Of a stretch of DNA of 42,344 bases, positions 1 to 8,667 are shown piece after piece. The number at the start of each line of letters is the position of its first letter. Position 1 is the stretch's first letter. Source of the DNA: Acidobacteria bacterium 5-1 (GTDB taxonomy: Bacteria; Acidobacteriota; Blastocatellia; Pyrinomonadales; Pyrinomonadaceae); the NCBI GenBank assembly GCA_002050455.1, contig MWZA01000170.1:1-42344 (forward strand), written 5' to 3'. Below the pieces are notes generated by a model. The model ran no database searches and was not told the DNA's origin. It worked only from the letters and a program-made list of their open reading frames with translations. The translations under genes and the position numbers were made by a program.

Positions 1-449
1 GCGTAGAACAGCATAACATTTCCGGCTTTCATATCCGACACGCCCGTGCCGTAAGCCTTGTTGCCTTCGCGCCGGAATTTTTCACCGTATAAAACGGTAT
101 CTAGATGACCGAGCAGCAAAACGCGCTTGCCTTTCGTTCCGGTTTTCTCCGCCAGTAAATGACCGGCGCGTTTCATCTCGGCGGGCATCTCAATCCATTT
201 AGCGGCGAATCCGAGCGACTCGAATTCATTTTTGAAAATCATTCCGACCTGTTTGATGCCTGCCAAATTTTCAGTCGGGCTTTCGATGTTGACGGTTTTT
301 TCGAGCAGCGAGACCGCGCTTTTTGTTTGCGAGTCAATATAATCAATGATTTTTTGTTCCTCGGCTGAGATTTTTTGGGCGTAAATGAATGTTGAAGTTA
401 AAACAACAAACGCAAATGCGGCGGTAATCTTTTTGATTGTTTTTTTCAT
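1..449 (-). CDS. M20-family zinc peptidase, N-terminal part
   Basis: The minus-strand frame starts at an ATG at 449 and stays open to the window edge, giving about 149 residues of a longer protein. It begins with a lysine-rich n-region and a hydrophobic stretch ending near TFIYAQ, a plausible Sec signal peptide, so the enzyme is probably exported. The segment LLLGHLDTVL carries the HxD metal-binding and catalytic motif of M20 peptidases (carboxypeptidase G2/ArgE type), and GTGVSDMKAG carries the following conserved Asp region that bridges the two zinc ions. The substrate cannot be told from this part. The rest of the catalytic domain and the dimerisation domain lie outside the window. Confidence 0.8.
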   Translation of the reverse strand, partial: MKKTIKKITAAFAFVVLTSTFIYAQKISAEEQKIIDYIDSQTKSAVSLLEKTVNIESPTENLAGIKQVGMIFKNEFESLGFAAKWIEMPAEMKRAGHLLAEKTGTKGKRVLLLGHLDTVLYGEKFRREGNKAYGTGVSDMKAGNVMLFY

Positions 450-555
450 ATTAAAAATGGAAAGAATTCATCACTTACGTTATAAGTAACTCTACAAAAA
501 ACAACTTATCTTACGAGAGGCAAATATGAACCTGCGATAGGAGTTTCGCTTTCTC

Positions 556-730
556 AAGCAATTCGACAAAATTATTTTTATGAAACCACAGATGAACACA
601 GATAAACACAGATTTTTTTAGATATTTAAAAGTCTTTATATATCTCTTTTGAATTTATCTGCATTTATCTGTGTTTATCTGTGTAAATCTGTGGTTAAAA
701 TTCTTATAAAATAATTTTGTGCGACTGCTT
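556..730. repeat. MITE-like palindromic intergenic element
   Basis: The outer arms are imperfectly complementary (AGCAATTCGACAAAATTAT on the left, ATAATTTTGTGCGACTGCT on the right). The inner arms are built from the word ACACAGATAA and its complement (about 584-615 against 651-695). The whole folds into one long hairpin. It has no ORF and lies between two minus-strand genes, so it may also act as a transcript-end or mobile palindrome. A related word recurs at 18041-18066. Confidence 0.65.
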
Positions 731-811
731 AAATCACACTGCCGGAATAAATCTTAACCCAAAATCACGTTATTTTAGAATAGCAACCAAACTTTGAAAA
801 CTCTAAATCAA

Positions 812-970
812 AGTAACTTACTGATGTTACACAGAAAGAAAAAAGCAAGTAAATTGGAGCGCGGGCATCCTGCCCGCACATCTGCCAAGGCAGATGAAAT
901 GTTTTTCGCGCGAGCGCAAATGCGGGCAAGGATGCCCGCGCTCCAGTTTTGCGTAACATCAGTAACTTAT
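812..970. repeat. Second palindromic intergenic element with GC-rich core
   Basis: The terminal inverted repeats are AGTAACTTACTGATGTTAC at about 812-830 and GTAACATCAGTAACTTA at 953-969. Inside them, GGAGCGCGGGCATCC at about 857 is mirrored by GGATGCCCGCGCTCC at about 930-944, with a smaller ATCTGCC/GGCAGAT palindrome between. No convincing reading frame exists, although short ORFs run across it on both strands. It resembles a non-autonomous mobile or REP-like element. A short GCGGAGCG/CGCGCTCCG palindrome near 35265 resembles the core words. Confidence 0.65.
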
Positions 971-1003
971 TTTTTCGGGCAAGCCGCTTAAAACATTTGA
1001 CGG

Positions 1004-2332
1004 CTATTTGTTAAATGCTTGTCGTGTTTCCGCAATTTTCTGCCTGACCTTTTGTTTTTCATAATCGGTTTCCAAGGTTTGCTCAGCAAACTCTTCAATC
1101 AAATCAATTTGTTCGCGCACAACCGCATGGCGATTCTCGCTTTGCGTGTTTTTTGAAACGAAAATTAACGCGCCGAGAAGACGTTCAAAAATTGCTTGGT
1201 TGCCTTTACCGCTGATGCGGATTTGGTCGAAAGCTGTTTCGACATAATCTTCAAAATTTGGAACTTTTGCGAAAACACGCGGTTTTCCGTCTTTGACCCG
1301 AACTCTTTCAGGTAGTCGCCGCCGCGCGATTTCGCCGACGATAACGCCGAGAAAATCTATGCAGGTAACAGCGGTTGTCGTATCATTGACACCGGGCGAC
1401 AGGGCTTTGAGTGCGATGTCAACAATTTGCCGAATCCCGTAACCGACATCTTGTTCGATGGTTCGATAGCGATTTATACTGAATAACTCGTTGATTTCCT
1501 GTTCTGTTTGGTCATCAATTTTCATTTCGGAATTTTGCTCGTATTCGGTCAGGGAAACAAGCGTTGCGCCTTCGCCGATAAATTGTCCGATGCCGCGCTC
1601 CATTTTAATAATAAATTCATTTTCTTCGGCAAACTCAATCAAATTTTCCGTGTCAACTTGCTGAATATAACCGCTTTCCCGCGCCGGAATTTCCCGCCAA
1701 CCATTAGATGCACGAAGAACTTGCGCTTCGGTTTTTTCGGCTTCTTCGGCGGCTTTGCCTAATTCCTTTGGAAAGAGAGAATCAATTGCTTCTTTTGTTT
1801 CTTCGACAATGTTATCAATAATTTGTGAAACTTGAAGCGAACTGGCAATGTGATGAATAAAATAAATCAACACGACAATTCCGCCAATCGCCAGCACCAA
1901 TCCGACCAAAACCGCCAGCGAAGGAACGAATTTTATCTCGTCCGCGCCGCGAATTGTTCGCAAAACAACCAGACAATAAGCAAAAACGCTGACGAAATAG
2001 CCGAGAATAAATTGATTAACGCGGTCGCGCATAAAATTTCGCAAAATGCGCGGCGTGTATTGCGCCGAGGCTTGCGTCAACGCGCTGAGCGTCATCGAAA
2101 AAGCAAGCGCGGCAACCGTCAGCATCGAACCGGCAATCGCCGTCAACATTCCGCGTGAACCTTCCGACCCGACGCCGAACAGACGCGGATATTCCAAAAG
2201 CCATTTGCCGTCAATCCGTCCGTCAACTTCGATTAAAATTAAAGCCAGTGCGATTGAAGCCGTTACCATCAAGCCCGGCACAAACCAGAGCGACGAGCGC
2301 AGGACGACCCAAAAGTTTTTTATTTTCTGCAT
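1004..2332 (-). CDS. DUF2254 family membrane protein
   Basis: This 442-residue protein has about four N-terminal membrane segments: near residues 10-32, 62-85, 108-125 and 135-160. The segment SMTLSALTQASAQYTPRILRNFMRD between helices is the conserved DUF2254 signature. A long soluble C-terminal region follows, containing DIALKALSPGVNDTTTA, also typical of the family. The biochemical role of DUF2254 proteins is unknown. It lies 22 bases downstream of uvrB on the same strand and may be co-transcribed. The start has Met-Gln-Lys-Ile before the first helix. Confidence 0.85.
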   Translation of the reverse strand: MQKIKNFWVVLRSSLWFVPGLMVTASIALALILIEVDGRIDGKWLLEYPRLFGVGSEGSRGMLTAIAGSMLTVAALAFSMTLSALTQASAQYTPRILRNFMRDRVNQFILGYFVSVFAYCLVVLRTIRGADEIKFVPSLAVLVGLVLAIGGIVVLIYFIHHIASSLQVSQIIDNIVEETKEAIDSLFPKELGKAAEEAEKTEAQVLRASNGWREIPARESGYIQQVDTENLIEFAEENEFIIKMERGIGQFIGEGATLVSLTEYEQNSEMKIDDQTEQEINELFSINRYRTIEQDVGYGIRQIVDIALKALSPGVNDTTTAVTCIDFLGVIVGEIARRRLPERVRVKDGKPRVFAKVPNFEDYVETAFDQIRISGKGNQAIFERLLGALIFVSKNTQSENRHAVVREQIDLIEEFAEQTLETDYEKQKVRQKIAETRQAFNK

Positions 2333-2354
2333 AACTTTTGCTTAAAATTAACGA

Positions 2355-4343
2355 CTATGAAAGCTGAACTTGCCTTTCGCGCAGATAGTTGATTCTATCA
2401 CGAATTTCCGCCGCTTGTTCAAATTTCATATCCCGTGCGGCTTGGCGCATTTCGAGTTCGAGATTGGCGATTGTCTCCTTTAATTGTTTCGGCGAATACT
2501 CTTCAAATTTTTCGATTTCAAGCGGAATTTTGAAATAGTCCGCTTCATACGCCGTAACCAAAGTCGCGTCAATAGATTTAACAATCGTGGTCGGCGTGAT
2601 GCCGTTTTCTTCGTTATATTTTTCTTGCAATTTGCGCCGCCGCGCCGTTTCGTCAATCGCGTATTTCATTGATTTGGTAATTTTATCGGCATACAAAATC
2701 GCTTTGCCGTCGGCGTTTCGCGCGGCACGTCCGATGGTCTGAATCAAGCTTCTTTCAGAACGCAAAAAGCCTTCTTTATCGGCATCGAGAATTGCGACCA
2801 AGGACACTTCTGGCAAATCTAAACCTTCGCGCAACAAATTAATGCCGACTAAAACATCAAATTCGCCGCGCCGCAGATTCCGCAGAATTTTAATTCTCTC
2901 CAAAGTAACAATGTCCGAATGAAGATATTGAACTTTGACACCGACTTCGGCAAAGTATTCGGTCAAACTTTCCGACATTTTTTTTGTTAAAGTTGTTACC
3001 AAAACTCTTTCATTTCTTTCAGCGCGAATTCGGCATTCTTCCAACAGGTCATCAATTTGTCCGCGCACAGGACGAACTTCGACATTCGGGTCAAGCAGTC
3101 CTGTCGGGCGAATAACCTGCTCGACAATCTCGCCGTTTGTTTTCTCTAATTCATAATTTCCGGGCGTGGCTGAAACATAAATTGTCTGTCCGATGCGCTG
3201 GTTAAATTCCTCAAAGTTCAACGGGCGATTGTCCATCGCGCTTGGCAGGCGAAAACCGTATTCAACCAAATTTCCCTTTCGTGAGCGGTCGCCTTTATAC
3301 ATCGCGCCGAGCTGCGGCACGGTCTGGTGCGATTCGTCAATGACAATCATCGAATCTTCGTGCAGATAATCAAGCAGCGTCGGCGGCGGCGCGCCCGGCG
3401 GTTTTCCCGTCAGATGCCGCGAATAATTTTCGATGCCGCGACAAAATCCCATCTCTTTTATCATTTCAAGATCATACATCGTGCGCTGGTGAAGGCGTTG
3501 CGATTCGACAATTTTGCCTTGTTTGATAAGTTCTTCTTCCCACCAGACGAGTTCTTCTTTAATTGTTTTGAGCGCACGTTTTATTGTTGGTTTTGACATC
3601 ACGTAATGAGTTTTCGGGTAAATCGGCAGACGCGAATCGTGCTTTTTGATGACTTCGCCAAGCAGTGAATCAATCGTATAAACCGCGTCAACTTCGTCGC
3701 CCCAAAATTCGATGCGATAGGCTTGGTCTTGATACGACGGATAAACTTCGACGACATCGCCGCGCACGCGAAAAGTGCCGCGCTCAAATTCGATGTGTGA
3801 ACGCTCATACTGCAAATTAACAAGTTCTTTTAAAAATTCATCGCGCCCCAATTTTTGTCCCGGCTCGACAAAGAAAATCATACCGAAATAAGCGTCCGGG
3901 TCGCCCAAACCGTAAATGCAGGAAACTGACGCGACGACAATTACGTCGCGGCGTTCAAAAAGTGCGCGGGTCGCGCTCAGACGAAGGCGGTCAATTTCCT
4001 CGTTAATTGTCGCTTCTTTTTCGATATAGAGGTCGGCGGCGGGAACATACGCTTCCGGCTGATAATAATCGTAGTAAGAAACAAAATACTCAACCGCGTT
4101 TTCGGGGAAAAACGTCTTGAATTCTTGATAAAGTTGCGCGGCAAGCGTTTTATTGTGCGCCAAAACCAGCGTCGGGCGTTGAACTTCTTGAATAACATTA
4201 GCAATCGTGAAAGTTTTTCCGCTTCCCGTAATTCCCAAAAGAACTTGGTCTTTGGTGTTTTTGTTTAATTCGTTGACAAGCTGTGAAATCGCTTGCGGTT
4301 GGTCGCCTTTCGGCTCGTTATCCGAAACTAGTTTAAACTGCAT
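2355..4343 (-). CDS. uvrB: Excinuclease ABC subunit B
   Basis: UvrB is the damage-verifying helicase-like subunit of nucleotide excision repair. It is loaded by UvrA and recruits UvrC. The 662-residue product is full length. It has the Walker A motif GITGSGKT near residue 40, the beta-hairpin region [13 protein letters not shown] that clamps DNA, the DEAD-like box VIDESHQT, helicase motifs V and VI ([22 protein letters not shown]), and a C-terminal UVR motif ([18 protein letters not shown]) that contacts UvrC. The start is supported by the conserved N-terminus [17 protein letters not shown]. The DUF2254 gene follows after 22 bases. Confidence 0.98.
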   Translation of the reverse strand: MQFKLVSDNEPKGDQPQAISQLVNELNKNTKDQVLLGITGSGKTFTIANVIQEVQRPTLVLAHNKTLAAQLYQEFKTFFPENAVEYFVSYYDYYQPEAYVPAADLYIEKEATINEEIDRLRLSATRALFERRDVIVVASVSCIYGLGDPDAYFGMIFFVEPGQKLGRDEFLKELVNLQYERSHIEFERGTFRVRGDVVEVYPSYQDQAYRIEFWGDEVDAVYTIDSLLGEVIKKHDSRLPIYPKTHYVMSKPTIKRALKTIKEELVWWEEELIKQGKIVESQRLHQRTMYDLEMIKEMGFCRGIENYSRHLTGKPPGAPPPTLLDYLHEDSMIVIDESHQTVPQLGAMYKGDRSRKGNLVEYGFRLPSAMDNRPLNFEEFNQRIGQTIYVSATPGNYELEKTNGEIVEQVIRPTGLLDPNVEVRPVRGQIDDLLEECRIRAERNERVLVTTLTKKMSESLTEYFAEVGVKVQYLHSDIVTLERIKILRNLRRGEFDVLVGINLLREGLDLPEVSLVAILDADKEGFLRSERSLIQTIGRAARNADGKAILYADKITKSMKYAIDETARRRKLQEKYNEENGITPTTIVKSIDATLVTAYEADYFKIPLEIEKFEEYSPKQLKETIANLELEMRQAARDMKFEQAAEIRDRINYLRERQVQLS

Positions 4344-4621
4344 TTGTAAATTTTATCGTGAATGCAGCGCAAATGCACGAGGGAAAATTTACAATTTTTT
4401 CAATAAACTTTTAACTGATTTGCACAGACAGAATTGTTTTTCTGCAAATTAGTTTTGAGTTTTGCTCCTGACATTTTGAGAAAGTCCTATTTGGATAATC
4501 GCCCGATTGTCGCCCGTCAAACACAGATGTTTTGTTTTCGCCATTTTTTCTCTCTTCAACCTTTACCAATTTTTATTTTCATACTAAAGTAGCTTAATCA
4601 AAATTTTTTACCCGCAAAGAA

Positions 4622-5536
4622 ATGTCAGCATCAAAAACGGTTCCTGAAACTAAAATACATGGTCTGCCGCTCGTTCATCGCGGCAAAGTGCGTGATGTTT
4701 ATGAAATCGGCGAGGAACAATTGTTATTGGTGGCAACCGACCGTATTTCTGCTTTTGATTGCGTTTTGCCGACACCGATTCGGCACAAAGGCGCGGTTTT
4801 GACGGCACTTTCAAAATTTTGGTTTGAGTATTTGCGCGAAGTTACGAAAAATCATTTGATAACTGCCGATTTTGAAAATATGCCCGAAATTGTTCGGCAA
4901 AACGAAGAATTGCGCGGGCGTTCAATGCTGGTGAAAAAAACGCGGGTTTTTCCCGTCGAATGTGTTGTGCGCGGATATTTGGAAGGTTCGGGTTGGAAAG
5001 ATTATCTGGCGACGGGCAAAGTTTGCGGGCAGGCTTTACCGCCCGATTTAAAGCAGTGCGACAAACTTCCCGCGACGATTTTTACGCCCGCCACCAAAGC
5101 CCGGAGCGGACACGACGAGAACATAAACGAGCAGGAATTTGCCAACATTGTCGGCGCGGAAACGGCAGAAAAATTAAAATCGCTTTCGCTTGCTATTTAT
5201 CAAAAAGCCGACAAATATGCTTTGACGCGCGGAATTATTATTGCCGACACGAAATTTGAGTTTGGTTTAGACAAGGACGGCACTATTTTATTGATAGACG
5301 AAGTTTTAACGCCTGATTCTTCGCGCTTTTGGTCGGTGGAAACTTTCGCACCCGGCAAATCGCAAGCGTCTTTCGACAAACAATTTGTCCGCGATTATCT
5401 GGAAACTCTGGAATGGAACAAACAGCCGCCCGCGCCCGCGCTGCCAAACGAAATTGCGGAAGCAACAACGGCTCGGTATTTAGAGGCTTACCGAATTTTA
5501 ACCGGAAATGCATTAGTTACAGAAAGTTCCAGTTAG
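4622..5536 (+). CDS. purC: Phosphoribosylaminoimidazole-succinocarboxamide synthase
   Basis: SAICAR synthase condenses CAIR with aspartate using ATP in de novo purine synthesis. The 304-residue product matches the long bacterial and yeast-type family. It has the N-terminal GKVRDVYEIG phosphate-loop motif, ATDRISAFDCVLPTPI, VVRGYLEGSGWKDY, and the C-terminal LIDEVLTPDSSRFW signature. The start chosen gives a short tail before the conserved HRGKVRDVY. No other pur genes are adjacent. The 278-base region upstream, to uvrB, has no recognisable gene. The 3' end runs into an inverted repeat, so the last residues (TESSS) are coded by repeat sequence. Confidence 0.97.
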   Translation: MSASKTVPETKIHGLPLVHRGKVRDVYEIGEEQLLLVATDRISAFDCVLPTPIRHKGAVLTALSKFWFEYLREVTKNHLITADFENMPEIVRQNEELRGRSMLVKKTRVFPVECVVRGYLEGSGWKDYLATGKVCGQALPPDLKQCDKLPATIFTPATKARSGHDENINEQEFANIVGAETAEKLKSLSLAIYQKADKYALTRGIIIADTKFEFGLDKDGTILLIDEVLTPDSSRFWSVETFAPGKSQASFDKQFVRDYLETLEWNKQPPAPALPNEIAEATTARYLEAYRILTGNALVTESSS

Positions 5537-5595
5537 TTGCAGAGTTTATAAAACAATTAAACTCTGCAACTTCCCGTAACTTTCTGCAAACTGCC
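5516..5595. repeat. Imperfect palindrome overlapping the purC 3' end
   Basis: An 11-base perfect inner stem (5537-5547 against 5559-5569, TTGCAGAGTTT and its complement) extends outwards imperfectly (AGTTACAGAAAGTT against AACTTTCTGCAAACT). There is no T-run after the stem, so an intrinsic terminator is unlikely. It resembles the other repeat-word palindromes at gene boundaries in this window. Confidence 0.5.
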
Positions 5596-5612
5596 TGCAA
5601 ACTTTTAAACCT

Positions 5613-5858
5613 ATGCAGCTACGCGACCAAATGGAAAACTTGATTGAAGAAATGCTCGACGGGCAAATTCTGCTGAACGAAGCAATGGCTGAATTTGAAA
5701 AACTGTATATTCAGAAAGCCTTAAAGCGTTGCGATAGACATCTGTCAAACACGGCTGAAATTCTCGGCATTCACCGCAACACGCTTTCCAAACGGGTCGC
5801 CGCTTACCAAACTCCGACAAAACCGCCGAAACGCCTGATTGCACGGCGTTCACGCTAA
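5613..5858 (+). CDS. Fis-type helix-turn-helix protein
   Basis: This is an 81-residue protein. The central part (FEKLYIQKALKRCDRHLSNTAEILGIHRNTLSKRVAAY, about residues 28-66) is a Fis/HTH_8 DNA-binding fold like the C-terminus of NtrC-type activators, without the AAA+ and receiver parts. The tail is basic and proline-rich (TPTKPPKRLIARRSR). It probably acts as a stand-alone nucleoid or regulatory protein; targets are unknown. It lies 76 bases after purC, and its last codons overlap the stop of the convergent MOSC gene by 9 bases. Confidence 0.8.
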   Translation: MQLRDQMENLIEEMLDGQILLNEAMAEFEKLYIQKALKRCDRHLSNTAEILGIHRNTLSKRVAAYQTPTKPPKRLIARRSR

Positions 5859-6650
5859 AATTTCAACTGCATCGCCAACCCGCAAAGTTTCGCCGAAATT
5901 TTCTGCAATCAAATTCTGCCCGAAAAGAATTTTTTGCCTTTTTTGACGAAAAGAAGCGAGCGTTTTCAATGGTTCTTTGCCGTCGGAAACGCCCGTTTCT
6001 TGATCAATTGTGGTTATGACGCAGCGGGCGCACGGTTTGACGACGTAAAAAACGACATTACCGATTTTGATTTTTTTCCAATCGTCTTCGGCAAACGCTG
6101 TCGTGCCGGAAACAACAAAATTCGGGCGAAAACGGTTCATCGGCAAGGGTTTTTCAAGCCGCGAATTCAACTCGTCGAGCGAATTTTCACCAATCAAAAG
6201 AAACGGATAGCCGTCGGCAAAACTCACCACGTCCTTGAATTTACGGACGGCGTAAAACGGATTAACCGCGCGGCGCACCTCATCCGGCATCAAAACGAGT
6301 TTGCAATTTGTTTGCAAAACGTCGCTAAACCAATTATTTATCTCGCTTTCATAAACTTTTGCACGGCATCGGCTCTGCCAAATTTTGACGCTTGCCGCAG
6401 CCGCCGTATTTGGCTCAAGCGAAATCAATTTTTCTTCATTATCCAGCACGACGCTTAAATTATTTTCCTGAATTTTCACGCTGATTGTCGCCATTTTCGG
6501 AAATTCGCGCTGCGTCAGAAATTCATTTTTCTCATCAACCAGCATCCAACGCCGGTCAAATTGTAAGCCGCGTTCTTCAACCACCGACCTTTCAAGCGAT
6601 ATTCCGCCTAAAGATTTGATTGGGTAGATATTTATTTCCGACAGATACAT
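5850..6650 (-). CDS. MOSC domain protein (YcbX/mARC-like)
   Basis: This 266-residue protein has an N-terminal MOSC_N beta-barrel (YLSEINIYPIKSLGGISLERSVVEERGLQFDRRWMLVD) followed by a C-terminal MOSC domain. The motif VKPCARCVITTIDQETG carries the conserved cysteine used to bind molybdenum cofactor sulfur. RFRPNFVVSG is also typical. Relatives such as YcbX and mARC are Mo-dependent reductases of N-hydroxylated compounds; the exact substrate cannot be read here. No ferredoxin domain is fused at the C-terminus, unlike E. coli YcbX. Confidence 0.88.
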   Translation of the reverse strand: MYLSEINIYPIKSLGGISLERSVVEERGLQFDRRWMLVDEKNEFLTQREFPKMATISVKIQENNLSVVLDNEEKLISLEPNTAAAASVKIWQSRCRAKVYESEINNWFSDVLQTNCKLVLMPDEVRRAVNPFYAVRKFKDVVSFADGYPFLLIGENSLDELNSRLEKPLPMNRFRPNFVVSGTTAFAEDDWKKIKIGNVVFYVVKPCARCVITTIDQETGVSDGKEPLKTLASFRQKRQKILFGQNLIAENFGETLRVGDAVEILA

Positions 6651-6692
6651 ATAGTTTGATTAGTTTTGAACAACTAAGCTAAACTTGATTAT

Positions 6693-6857
6693 ATGTCAAA
6701 TTCCGCGTTAGCCGAAATTTATTTTATTGCCGCAATGATGATTTTAACTTTTATAATCAGCGGTGTGGCGGTTTATTTTTTCTTTCGCACTTTTAAAAAA
6801 GAAAAAGCTGAAAAACAAATGCGAATTGAAAAACGAAACCCAAAATCCAAAATCTAA
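6693..6857 (+). CDS. Small single-pass membrane protein
   Basis: An ATG at 6693 opens a 54-residue frame. It has one clear hydrophobic helix (IYFIAAMMILTFIISGVAVYFFF, about residues 9-31) followed by a strongly charged tail rich in Lys, Glu and Arg. It lies 42 bases after the divergent MOSC start and 16 bases before the next gene. The last residues (RNPKSKI) are encoded by a seven-base tandem repeat (CAAAATC units), so the original end may have been different. I recognise no family. Confidence 0.55.
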   Translation: MSNSALAEIYFIAAMMILTFIISGVAVYFFFRTFKKEKAEKQMRIEKRNPKSKI

Positions 6858-6873
6858 AATCCAAAACTAAATT

Positions 6874-7464
6874 ATGTCGCAAAATGAAGACCTTCACGGA
6901 AACGCACCCGATGAATCTAATGTTGTGCTTCTTTTAATTGATGTCATCAGTGATTTTGAGTTTTCCGACGGCGAAAAGTTATTTGAAAGTGCTTTGCCGA
7001 TGGCGAAAAAACTTGCCGCTTTGAAGGAAAAAGCAAAAAAAGCGAATGTGCCTGTCATCTACGTCAACGACAATTTCGGCAAGTGGCAATCCGATTTCAG
7101 AAAATTGTTAAAGCATTGTTTGGATAAATCAGTCAGAGGTTCGCGCATTGCCGAACTTCTCAAACCTGATGAAGACGATTATTTTGTTTTAAAACCAAAA
7201 CATTCAGGCTTTTATTCGACCACACTTGAAACTTTACTGGAATATTTAAACAGCAAAACTCTTATTTTAACCGGTGTTGCGACAGATATTTGTATTTTAT
7301 TTACGGCAAGCGATGCGTATATGCGCGATTATAAACTTATTATTCCAAGTGATTGTGTGGCGGCAGTTGAAAAGGACGAAAACCAACATGCTTTGAAGTA
7401 TCTGGAAAAAGTGCTGGAAGCCGACACACGACCTTCCGACGAAATTGATTTTGAAAAATTGTAA
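6874..7464 (+). CDS. Isochorismatase-family cysteine hydrolase (first copy)
   Basis: This 196-residue protein has the Asp-Lys-Cys triad of the isochorismatase/nicotinamidase fold: Asp in LLLIDVISDFEF (near residue 23), Lys in VLKPKHSGFYST (near 108), and Cys in ILTGVATDICILFTASDAYMRDY (near 137), preceded by the cis-peptide Val-Ala. Family members hydrolyse amides, ureas or vinyl ethers; substrate is unresolved. A second family member of different sequence follows after 68 bases on the same strand. Confidence 0.85.
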   Translation: MSQNEDLHGNAPDESNVVLLLIDVISDFEFSDGEKLFESALPMAKKLAALKEKAKKANVPVIYVNDNFGKWQSDFRKLLKHCLDKSVRGSRIAELLKPDEDDYFVLKPKHSGFYSTTLETLLEYLNSKTLILTGVATDICILFTASDAYMRDYKLIIPSDCVAAVEKDENQHALKYLEKVLEADTRPSDEIDFEKL

Positions 7465-7532
7465 AGCAAACAAGAATAATTTTTAACTTTTGCATCCGTT
7501 TTCCGCACAAGTTAGATTTCCAAAACAAAATT

Positions 7533-8090
7533 ATGCTGCATCCGAAAATTTTAGATAAAGACAAAACCGCGCTTGTCGTCGTTGATTTCCAAGAAGCGTT
7601 TCGCTTTCCGATAAATGATTTCGCGCAAATTGCGTCGCGCATTTCGATTGCCGTGCGCGGTTTTCAGATCCTCGATTTACCCATCATTATCACCGAACAA
7701 TATCCGAAAGGCTTGGGCAGAACGGCGGAAGAAATTCTTTTTAGCTTGCCGCCTGAATTTGAGTTTGTCGAAAAAACGGCGTTTAGTTCGTGCGGCGCAA
7801 GTGCATTTATGGAAAAGCTGCGCGAAACCGGAGCAACTCAAATTGTGCTTAGCGGACTCGAAGCGCACGTCTGCATTAATCAAACCGCGCACGATTTATT
7901 AAACGAAGGTTTTGAAGTTCACATTTTAGAAGATTGCGTCAGTTCGCGTTTCACACGAGACAGAGAAACCGCACTTCGCAAAATGCAGATGAACGGAGTT
8001 CAGCCATCGTGCGTCGAGATGGCACTTTTTGAACTGATGCGCGATGCCCGACACGAGCAATTTAAGGAAATTCAGGAATTGATTAAATAA
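7533..8090 (+). CDS. Isochorismatase-family hydrolase (second copy)
   Basis: This 185-residue protein resembles the ISOC1/YcaC-like branch. The triad positions are Asp in LVVVDFQEAF, Lys in FVEKTAFSSCG and Cys in VLSGLEAHVCINQTAHDLL. RFTRDRETALRKMQMNGVQPSCVEMALFELMRD is typical of the C-terminus. It is the last host-like gene before the integron. Its stop codon at 8088-8090 abuts the point where recognisable integrase homology on the other strand ends, so the integrase deletion junction lies just at or past its 3' end. Confidence 0.88.
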   Translation: MLHPKILDKDKTALVVVDFQEAFRFPINDFAQIASRISIAVRGFQILDLPIIITEQYPKGLGRTAEEILFSLPPEFEFVEKTAFSSCGASAFMEKLRETGATQIVLSGLEAHVCINQTAHDLLNEGFEVHILEDCVSSRFTRDRETALRKMQMNGVQPSCVEMALFELMRDARHEQFKEIQELIK

Positions 8091-8219
8091 AGAGTTCGGA
8101 TGCCGGACATCGTAAAAGAAAATATACTTTTTCATCCAATAAATATAAGTTTTTTCGGTTTGCAGACTATAACGGCGAGTCCGCATAACAGCGCGGACTT
8201 GATTAAGTAGTGCTGACAT
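8091..8219 (-). pseudogene. intI: Integron integrase, N-terminal remnant
   Basis: From an ATG at 8219 the minus strand reads MSALLNQVRAVMRTRRYSLQ followed by TEKTYIYWMKKYIFFYDVRHPN, the N-terminal SAM-like DNA-binding region of integron tyrosine recombinases. About 43 of an expected 320-350 codons remain. The catalytic R-H-R-Y domain and the IntI-specific insert are gone, and the frame then runs into antisense of the neighbouring hydrolase. It points away from the cassette array, the usual arrangement in integrons. The remnant cannot have activity, so any cassette movement would need an integrase elsewhere. Confidence 0.75.
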
Positions 8220-8232
8220 ATTTTTATAATCG

Positions 8233-8306
8233 TGTCCGTTAAATAAATTCAACGGATGTCGGTTGAACTAATTTAACGGATGTCGGTTAAATTTATTTAA
8301 CGGACA
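8233..8306. repeat. Tandem and inverted repeats beside intI; candidate attI region
   Basis: A perfect 17-base inverted repeat (8233-8249 TGTCCGTTAAATAAATT and its complement at 8290-8306) flanks tandem 24-base direct repeats starting with AACGGATGTCGGTT at 8251 and 8275 and a partial third at 8299. It sits directly upstream of the intI remnant, where attI and the divergent promoters are expected. One GTT-containing core (GTTGAAC, about 8262) lies inside. Assignment as attI is inference. The following stretch to 8498 holds no convincing gene, only a small CGGCTT/AAGCCG hairpin near 8343-8359. Confidence 0.45.
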
Positions 8307-8498
8307 ATTAAATTACGACAAACAAACGAAGAAAACAAATATCGGCTTGCGAAAAGCCGAAACTTATTGTATGAATTACAAAATTAAAGCGGAAAAAGTT
8401 TCCGTATAATTCAAAGTTTGGTCAGACAGCCGATGCAACTTTTGAGCGTCCGACGGGTCGCCAACATCTTGACATATAGGTTACGCTCGAGAGCTTCC

Positions 8499-8653
8499 GC
8501 TCAACGGCGTTGGAGACGGAAAGCGAGACGCTCGTAACCGTCCTTCGTGGTTGACGTTCCCGCCTTTCGCTCGTGGCATCGTCTCTCTGCCAAACATTTC
8601 GCTATCTGCGGAAAAGCAAAAAACGCTGTTTCCTCTCAACTCTGACGTTATGC
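8499..8653 (+). repeat. attC site 0 (long, divergent)
   Basis: R'' GCTCAAC is at 8499-8505, L''-like TTGGAGACGG follows, and L' CTCAACTCTGAC is at about 8635. R' is GTTATGC at 8647-8653. The 155-base length and irregular middle differ from the 108-118-base sites downstream. It would end an upstream cassette that has no evident ORF. Confidence 0.6.
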
Positions 8654-8667
8654 TCTTCTCGTAATGT

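Noticed and set aside
857-944. CRISPR repeats or a regulatory RNA in the GC-rich words
   Set aside because: The words are inverted, not direct, and lie inside one palindromic element.
5537-5569. Intrinsic terminator of purC
   Set aside because: The stem is good but no T-run follows; recorded as a palindrome instead.
8180-8200. An attC core inside the intI remnant (CGCATAACAGCG)
   Set aside because: It lacks L''/L' arms and codes a conserved part of the integrase N-terminus; the resemblance is chance.
8233-8306. A CRISPR-like array
   Set aside because: The units are directly adjacent with no spacers, and there are only two full copies; no cas genes are present.
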